Assembly (NCBI GenBank): GCA_036571765.1
Contig: BROE01000025.1
Span: 6,368,918-6,432,917, forward strand
Source: Plecoglossus altivelis
Taxonomy: Eukaryota > Chordata > Actinopteri > Osmeriformes > Plecoglossidae
Direction: 5' to 3'
DNA length: 64,000 bases
This document shows positions 62,501 through 64,000 of the stretch, piece by piece. The position numbers were made by a program, and so were the translations under genes. Below the pieces are notes generated by a model. The model saw only the letters and a program-made list of their open reading frames with translations, ran no database searches and had not been told where the DNA came from. Each line of letters starts with the position of its first letter. The first letter of the stretch is position 1.

Positions 62501-63489
62501 CACACATCAACCCTGACCTCTTACACACATCAACCCTGACCTCTTACACACATCAACCCTGACCTCTTACACACACATCAACCCTGACCCCTTACACAGC
62601 ACAGTGGAGTCATGTGAGGATGGGGGCGGAGGGTCTTACTCGATGTGCAGGGTGTCGGAGCCCTTCAGGGGGCGCCCGTTCTTCAGCCAGCTGAGCTGGG
62701 GAGGGGGGGTCCCCGTCACCTGGCAGTCCAGGCTCAGCTGCTCGCCCACGGGGGCACTCAGGTCCGACAGCTGGCTGGACTCCAGGATGGTGGGTGACAC
62801 TGGAACAGCAAAAAAAACAAACAACAAAAAAAACACGTAAAAACGTGACATAACCAATGCAAAATGAGGGATTTCAGAAGCGTCTGAAGTTAGGAAAGTA
62901 CCTTGCACTGTCAAGGCGTAGTCCTTCTGTGTGCGTCCCTGGCTGTTCTGGACTACGCAGGTGTACGTGCCAGCGTGAGCTACAGAGAGAGGTCCCAGCT
63001 CCAGTCTGTTGCCTCGCACAGCCCACTGCCACTGCAGACTGCTCTCTGGATGACACACACACACACACACAAGGAAGGTTCACACCTACGCACATAGGTC
63101 TAAAAGATGTGTCACTGTCACGTGCAGCTGTCACGATGAACAGGCTGCGGTCACGCGCCCTCACCGATGGGAGAGCCGTCCTTGAGCCAGGTGACGCTGG
63201 GGAGAGGGACCCCAGAGGCCTCGCACAGCAGACTGACGTGGGAGCCCAGGGTCTGGGTCAGGCTCTCCTGCAAGGGCCCCTCCAGGGCTGGAGGAACTGG
63301 GGACGCACCCAAAGAAGGACATCTTCAGAATGCTCTGGTCACCTAGAACTGCAGGTGTGTTTCCCATCTACAGGGTTCCACTGACTCACCATGCACGGTC
63401 AGTCTGAATGTCCTGTCCACCTGGCCAGCCATGTTGGATACCTTGCAGGTGTAGACTCCTCCGTCAGCCACCTAGAGACATTGAGTCAT

Positions 63490-63530
<41 letters not shown>

Positions 63531-64000
63531 AAGAGTGTGAGTGTGTGTGTAGATGTGTGTGTGTAAGAGTGTGAGTGTGTGTAGATGTGTGTGTGTGTGT
63601 GCGTGTAAGAGTGTGTGTCTGTGTGTAGATGTGTGTGTGTGTATGTGTAAGAGTGTGTGTAGATGTGTGTGTGTGTACCTGAACTCCTAAAACCTCCAGT
63701 CGATGATGATCCATCTTCAGCCCGTTGCCAGGCGTCAGCTGAAGTCCGTTCCTGTACCATGTGACCTCAGGTTCGGGAATGCCCCGGGCTTCGCAGCTCA
63801 GCGTCACAGACGAGCCCACCTGGGGGGTCATGACCTCTGACTCGGAGGGTGGGCGGGGCTTCAGTGTGGGCAGTACTGCAGCAGAGGGAAGGAGGGAGGG
63901 AGGGAGAGGGAGCGTCAACTCAGCTCACGTTCAGCTTGACCGTCCAGCTACATTCAGCGTCCAGCGGGTGTCTCACCGTAGACGGTGAGCAGGATGCTCT
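45550..64000 (-). CDS. hmcn2: Hemicentin-2, C-terminal portion (partial; 5' end beyond window)
   Basis: Hemicentins are very large secreted matrix proteins of basement membranes and cell junctions. I resolved 43 exons (minus strand, 5' to 3'): 64000-63977 (partial), 63875-63679, 63471-63390, 63296-63165, 63045-62902, 62799-62640, 62274-62150, 62064-61881, 61788-61691, 61358-61080, 60758-60565, 60451-60370, 60281-60145, 59885-59762, 59656-59512, 56512-56385, 56092-55936, 55835-55714, 55623-55459, 55010-54903, 54807-54673, 54552-54418, 54303-54034, 53785-53595, 53470-53257, 53096-52962, 52841-52651, 51530-51449, 51209-51039, 50947-50795, 50640-50503, 50360-50239, 50129-49880, 49787-49728, 49622-49503, 49238-49104, 48987-48868, 48414-48289, 47731-47603, 47216-46923, 46503-46384, 46285-46159, 45928-45550. 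All junctions keep phase, giving about 2,190 residues. Domain order is Ig array, one TSP1, G2F, eight EGF, C-terminus. A single TSP1 and linkage to zbtb34/angptl2 favour HMCN2 over HMCN1. An extra copy of exon 59656-59512 lies at 57678-57534. Confidence 0.93.
46159..46285 (-). CDS. hmcn2: hmcn2 cbEGF 8
   Basis: A 127-base exon, phase 1 to 2, encodes DIDECAVQGVQCGASQMCFN and CLDTPCPASYQRGGSPG. The FNTLGGYQCLDTPCP pattern is that of the last EGF of hemicentins and fibulins. Confidence 0.94.
46384..46503 (-). CDS. hmcn2: hmcn2 cbEGF 7
   Basis: A 120-base exon encodes DVDECALRKPCQHECKNTVG and CLCPHGYRLAPNRRSC. Confidence 0.94.
46923..47216 (-). CDS. hmcn2: hmcn2 cbEGF 6 plus basic linker
   Basis: A 294-base exon encodes DIDECQQTPNPCAHQCRNVP, CPPGTVLLGDGRSCAGLERG, then about 50 residues of arginine-rich, poorly conserved linker and a closing SCPVGYSNKDGTC. 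HMCN1 has an equivalent arginine/tyrosine-rich insertion at the same place. The donor is GTGGGT. Confidence 0.93.
47603..47731 (-). CDS. hmcn2: hmcn2 cbEGF 5
   Basis: A 129-base exon encodes DVDECQDGSHMCRYSQTCQN and CVCPRGYRTQGVGLPC. Its acceptor lies next to the CA-rich minisatellite at 47735..48165. Confidence 0.94.
47735..48165. repeat. CA-rich minisatellite in hmcn2 intron
   Basis: About 430 bases of imperfect units of roughly 30-36 bases (CACA runs alternating with GAACACACAGGGAA) between cbEGF 4 and cbEGF 5. It gives long spurious open frames on both strands. Confidence 0.9.
48289..48414 (-). CDS. hmcn2: hmcn2 cbEGF 4
   Basis: A 126-base exon encodes DVNECSRNVCPAHQQCRNTE and CFDSCPSGMTAAESGAC. 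Confidence 0.94.
48440..48600. repeat. ~31-bp minisatellite in hmcn2 intron
   Basis: Four to six imperfect copies of a unit containing CAGACAGGCTCCAGGGGAC. Confidence 0.88.
48610..48862. repeat. AGAGGCAGACAGA-type minisatellite in hmcn2 intron
   Basis: Purine-rich imperfect units of GAGAGGCAGACAGACTGACA run up to the donor of cbEGF 3. Confidence 0.87.
48868..48987 (-). CDS. hmcn2: hmcn2 cbEGF 3
   Basis: A 120-base exon encodes DVDECQESSLSPCQQQCLNT and CSCHPGYQLSGHRC. A minisatellite abuts its donor side. Confidence 0.93.
49104..49238 (-). CDS. hmcn2: hmcn2 cbEGF 2
   Basis: A 135-base exon encodes DIDECVQGIHMCHYNQQCVN and CQAKCGPGFKPSAIG. Confidence 0.94.
49285..49495. repeat. G-rich minisatellite in hmcn2 intron
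   Basis: Imperfect repeats of GAGGTGTGTTCAGGAGG / GGGGGTGGG lie between cbEGF 1 and cbEGF 2. G-runs are frequent on the plus strand. Confidence 0.87.
49503..49622 (-). CDS. hmcn2: hmcn2 cbEGF 1
   Basis: A 120-base exon in phase 1-1 encodes DEDECAVQSPCSHSCNNVMG and then FSCACPSGF. The DxDEC start is a calcium-binding EGF signature. Confidence 0.93.
49728..49787 (-). CDS. hmcn2: hmcn2 short cysteine-containing linker exon
   Basis: A 60-base exon encodes GDGETCPKGFVLDTASYCA. It corresponds to the CPSGFTLD-type linker between the G2F domain and the first EGF in hemicentins. It is easily missed by gene finders. Confidence 0.9.
49880..50947 (-). CDS. hmcn2: hmcn2 nidogen G2F beta-barrel domain (4 exons)
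   Basis: Exons are 50947-50795 (GEVPRKARGSLIGMVNEREF, SFLEANITDN), 50640-50503 (LLQVLVSVFAPVYWST), 50360-50239 (GETLRLTHVARGLDSEGVLL, DIVVNGYVP) and 50129-49880 (DESYVQTGPGQLYSWSSQTH, CNHTIMYEAPGG). The G2F fold in nidogen binds collagen IV and perlecan. Here it is followed directly by the EGF array, as in all hemicentins. Confidence 0.94.
51039..51209 (-). CDS. hmcn2: hmcn2 thrombospondin type-1 repeat (single)
   Basis: This 171-base exon encodes GGYSSWEEWGPCSSTCGRG, then IRLCDNPEPANGGRSCDG and CQSGLCP. It has the WxxW mannosylation motif, the CSSTCGRG fucosylation-type motif and six cysteines. Only one TSP1 exon lies between the Ig array and the G2F domain. HMCN1 has six. Confidence 0.95.
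51449..52841 (-). CDS. hmcn2: hmcn2 Ig domain 15, last before TSP1 (2 exons)
   Basis: Exons are 52841-52651 (EPPVLKGEAHTSQNVAQGGA, DCPAQGSPLPSLRWLRDGR) and 51530-51449 (SADAGEYVCVAESEAGVAER). The 1.1 kb intron between them carries a minisatellite of about 15 bp. Confidence 0.92.
52095..52430. repeat. 15-bp minisatellite in hmcn2 intron
   Basis: About 22 copies of a unit close to GGAACTATGACCCTGT, alternating with GGGACTATGACCCTGT, between the two exons of Ig domain 15. Confidence 0.92.
52962..53096 (-). CDS. hmcn2: hmcn2 Ig domain 14, second exon
   Basis: This exon, phase 1 to 1, encodes SILLIENVTLSNAGTYVCVA and then ENRVGSIRALSF. Confidence 0.92.
53257..53470 (-). CDS. hmcn2: hmcn2 exon shared by Ig domains 13 and 14
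   Basis: A single 214-base exon encodes the end of one Ig domain (LRDAGVFTCVANNTAGTARQ) and the start of the next (RPVFKELPGDMTLNKGQSLA, SCHAQGTPTPVISWTVNN). The intron usually found at the domain boundary is therefore missing here. Confidence 0.93.
53471..53785 (-). CDS. hmcn2: hmcn2 Ig domain 13, first exon
   Basis: The exon proper is 53785-53595 (VPPMIPIGQQDLSVIQGFQA, PCAAQGSPEPRVSWEKDGT, then ELIIERAE). It ends in phase 0. The domain is completed by the start of the next exon at 53470. Bases 53471..53594 are intron. Confidence 0.92.
54034..54303 (-). CDS. hmcn2: hmcn2 Ig domain 12 (single exon)
   Basis: A complete domain in 270 bases. It encodes VPPVLSVSRVEYSAVLGQAA, ECVADGQPQPVVSWHKDRK and SDAGLYTCSAKNLAG. 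Confidence 0.94.
54418..54807 (-). CDS. hmcn2: hmcn2 Ig domain 11 (2 exons)
   Basis: Exons are 54807-54673 (EPPEIRPMAEEVHVVLHHGT, PCEAQGLPRPTITWQREG) and 54552-54418 (ALKFSRVTLGDAGSYQCLAQ). They are joined in phase 1. Confidence 0.93.
54903..55623 (-). CDS. hmcn2: hmcn2 Ig domain 10 (2 exons)
   Basis: Exons are 55623-55459 (VPPTIEDDVTTITAIKMSPV, CQAQGQPPPTVTWTKSG) and 55010-54903 (LLEITAAVPSHAGRYTCSAR). The 448-base intron contains a 24-bp minisatellite that stays open in one frame across the acceptor. Confidence 0.92.
55018..55368. repeat. 24-bp minisatellite in hmcn2 intron
   Basis: About 14 copies of a unit close to GACAGCACTGCAGGAACACA plus CTTA, starting a few bases from the Ig-10 second exon. 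Confidence 0.92.
55714..56092 (-). CDS. hmcn2: hmcn2 Ig domain 9 (2 exons)
   Basis: Exons are 56092-55936 (GPSISPGPFNVTVTTGLRAV, LSCETTGIPAPTVTWKRNG) and 55835-55714 (LLSSGSLVISAPSDQDEGYF, ECTAANEVGEERR). They are joined in phase 2. Confidence 0.92.
56385..56512 (-). CDS. hmcn2: hmcn2 Ig domain 8, second exon
   Basis: This exon, phase 2 to 1, encodes YSQLAEGSLRIGEVRLRDAG and RYYCTASNHAGSD. The acceptor GTTGCAG lies directly beside a CA-rich intron. Confidence 0.93.
56516..56925. repeat. CA-rich compound repeat in hmcn2 intron
   Basis: CA dinucleotides interrupted by ATGAA and TACA at irregular spacing. The repeat runs directly into the left terminus of the transposon at 56927. Confidence 0.9.
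56927..57482 (+). mobile_element. pogo/Tigger-like DNA transposon remnant (556 bp)
   Basis: The element is flanked by TA on both sides (56925..56926 and 57483..57484), the target-site duplication of Tc1/mariner/pogo elements. Its ends are inverted: the left begins CAGTGATCCCTCG and the right ends CGAGGGATTACTG. Subterminal TTCGCGGATTT / CACTTATCGCGG words repeat at both ends. Inside, 57195..57497 encodes a 100-codon N-terminal transposase fragment with a CENP-B/pogo-type helix-turn-helix (SDKVKLLDMLREGKSYAAVA, then GINESSVRYIKK). The catalytic DDE domain is absent, so the copy is non-autonomous. The last residues of this frame are translated terminal repeat. Confidence 0.85.
57195..57497 (+). 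pseudogene. Truncated pogo-type transposase, HTH part only
   Basis: An ATG at 57195 opens a frame with a basic N-terminus (STKRPGPTKAP), then a helix-turn-helix typical of pogo/Tigger and CENP-B N-terminal domains. It runs out of transposase homology after about 70 residues and into the right terminal repeat. Intact pogo transposases are several hundred residues longer. Confidence 0.75.
57534..57678 (-). CDS. hmcn2: hmcn2 Ig domain 8, first exon (duplicate copy)
   Basis: Identical, base for base, to 59512..59656. The identity extends over 57501..57761 versus 59479..59739. The copy ends one side at the N gap. It is probably the same exon assembled twice. On the simplest reading this left-hand copy is continuous with the intact intron to its left, and the segment 57762..59739 is spurious. 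Confidence 0.7.
57762..58070. other. Assembly gap (309 N)
   Basis: The sequence is unresolved. The gap lies immediately after the last base shared by the two copies of the hmcn2 Ig exon region. Confidence 1.
58071..58335. other. GC-rich block of unclear origin beside the gap
   Basis: About 260 bases of CpG-dense, roughly 70% GC sequence with C-rich runs. It is unlike any neighbouring intron and not matched by the corresponding part of the other copy. Open frames here are unsupported. Confidence 0.6.
58340..59478. repeat. Noisy second copy of the CA repeat and pogo element
   Basis: The CA-rich stretch (58340..58850) and the transposon (about 58853..59459) repeat 56516..57500 with many small insertions and substitutions. 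The copy of the HTH frame starts with the same MSTKRPGPTKA but is broken by frameshifts. After 59479 the match to 57501 becomes perfect. Confidence 0.8.
59512..59656 (-). CDS. hmcn2: hmcn2 Ig domain 8, first exon (right-hand copy)
   Basis: This 145-base exon, phase 1 to 2, encodes VAPVIQETSSVVTVHSGQDA and LLPCLVEAGASVTVTWRKDG. It pairs with exon 56512-56385. An identical copy lies at 57534..57678, and only one of the two can be used without breaking the frame. Either copy splices correctly to the neighbours. Confidence 0.85.
59762..60281 (-). CDS. hmcn2: hmcn2 Ig domain 7 (2 exons)
   Basis: Exons are 60281-60145 (PPTLLGSSDVRTVSVPAKGH, ECQSDSDPPPEIEWYKDD) and 59885-59762 (RLAGGQYLEIQDVRSQDSGQ, YSCVVTNMAGSTS). 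They are joined in phase 0. Confidence 0.93.
59905..59990. repeat. G-rich GGGA/GGAG tract in hmcn2 intron
   Basis: Purine-only GAGGGAGGG-like units between the exons of Ig domain 7. Confidence 0.75.
60370..60758 (-). CDS. hmcn2: hmcn2 Ig domain 6 (2 exons)
   Basis: Exons are 60758-60565 (EPPKISLLGSS, LELECSAVGVPPPTLAWLKD) and 60451-60370 (VEDTGLYTCLATSPAGEDGR). They are joined in phase 0. Confidence 0.93.
60817..61077. repeat. (TG)n / TAAGTGTG compound microsatellite
   Basis: TG dinucleotides are interrupted by TAAG and TATG. The repeat ends at the donor of the single-exon Ig domain 5. Confidence 0.92.
61080..61358 (-). CDS. hmcn2: hmcn2 Ig domain 5 (single exon)
   Basis: A complete Ig domain in one 279-base exon, phase 1 to 1. 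It encodes VTLTCEARGVPPPSLAWLKD and SSDAGLYSCVASNQAG. The other domains nearby are split by a central intron, so this one either lost its intron or never gained it. Confidence 0.94.
61386..61685. repeat. Purine-rich minisatellite in hmcn2 intron
   Basis: Imperfect units of GGTGGAGGAAAAGANGCGGAGGA, purine-only on the plus strand, between Ig domains 4 and 5. Confidence 0.85.
61691..62064 (-). CDS. hmcn2: hmcn2 Ig domain 4 (2 exons)
   Basis: Exons are 62064-61881 (VPPSISGETSVPREVVTSQD, LECQAAGHPPPQISWLKNGR) and 61788-61691 (ISPVQLSDSGVYTCVARSRA). They are joined in phase 2. Confidence 0.93.
62150..62799 (-). CDS. hmcn2: hmcn2 Ig domain 3 (2 exons)
   Basis: Exons are 62799-62640 (VSPTILESS, LSLDCQVTGTPPPQLSWLKN) and 62274-62150 (GSTLTFLDVQREDSGTYTC). 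The phase-2 donor at 62640 reads CATCGA followed by GTAAGA, so the open frame running through the boundary is misleading by one base. Confidence 0.92.
62290..62600. repeat. ACACATCAACCCTGACC minisatellite in hmcn2 intron
   Basis: About ten imperfect units of roughly 20-30 bases with the core ACACATCAACCCTGACC, between the exons of Ig domain 3. Confidence 0.88.
62902..63296 (-). CDS. hmcn2: hmcn2 Ig domain 2 (2 exons)
   Basis: Exons are 63296-63165 (VPPALEGPL through VSLLCEASGVPLPSVTWL) and 63045-62902 (LQWQWAVRGNRLELGPL, then HAGTYTCVVQNSQG). The phase-1 intron falls right after the KDGSPI turn. Confidence 0.93.
63390..63875 (-). CDS. hmcn2: hmcn2 Ig domain 1 of window (2 exons)
   Basis: Exons are 63875-63679 and 63471-63390. 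The first encodes LPTLKPRPP and SSVTLSCEARGIPEPEVTWY. The second encodes VADGGVYTCKVSNMAGQ. Both Ig cysteines and the core tryptophan are present. The intron is a TG microsatellite. Confidence 0.93.
63491..63678. repeat. (TG)n / TAAGAGTGTG compound microsatellite
   Basis: It fills almost the whole intron between the exons of Ig domain 1. Confidence 0.92.
63977..64000 (-). CDS. hmcn2: hmcn2 exon: tail of an Ig domain (cut by window edge)
   Basis: The minus strand reads SILLTVY and then a phase-1 GTGAGA donor. This is the last beta-strand of an Ig domain whose remainder is outside the window. Confidence 0.8.

Overview
The window looks like nuclear DNA of a teleost fish. It has vertebrate-type split genes, long AT-rich intergenic DNA full of CA/GT and CT microsatellites, and a pogo/Tigger-type DNA transposon remnant. 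Three protein genes are recognisable: zbtb34 (+ strand, single coding exon at 12150..13679), angptl2 (- strand, coding exons between 22116 and 29247) and the 3' two-fifths or so of the giant extracellular-matrix gene hmcn2 (- strand, 45550 to beyond the right edge). From memory, ZBTB34, ANGPTL2 and HMCN2 all lie on human 9q33-q34, so this is probably a conserved linkage group, and it supports calling the hemicentin HMCN2 rather than HMCN1.

Layout. 1..7200: no supported gene. 7200..12117: candidate zbtb34 promoter and 5' UTR exon, then an intron. 12118..~18920: zbtb34 coding exon plus a ~5.2 kb 3' UTR ending in clustered AATAAA signals. ~18920..21150: short convergent intergenic spacer with CTCF-like motifs. 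21150..29250: angptl2, with its 3' UTR, fibrinogen-domain exons and the large signal-peptide/coiled-coil exon. 29250..45549: about 16 kb with no supported coding gene, rich in simple repeats. 45550..64000: hmcn2. I resolved 43 exons whose splice phases agree from end to end. They encode 15 complete Ig domains plus the tail of another, one thrombospondin type-1 repeat, the nidogen G2F domain, eight calcium-binding EGF modules and the fibulin-type C-terminus. The introns hold many minisatellites.

The genes do not form a pathway. zbtb34 encodes a nuclear BTB-C2H2 protein of the transcriptional-repressor type. angptl2 encodes a secreted angiopoietin-like glycoprotein. hmcn2 encodes a basement-membrane/ECM protein.

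The most consequential observation concerns the assembly. Two places carry tandem duplications with perfectly matching arms but indel-riddled middles. At 23604..26012 the first fibrinogen-domain exon of angptl2 is present twice, and both copies are broken. At 57501..59739 an hmcn2 Ig exon and a neighbouring transposon are present twice, around a 309-base N gap. Both look like error-prone gap filling rather than biology, and either would corrupt an automatic gene model. I found no convincing undescribed biological system. The best regulatory candidate is a group of three CTCF-like motifs between the convergent genes zbtb34 and angptl2.
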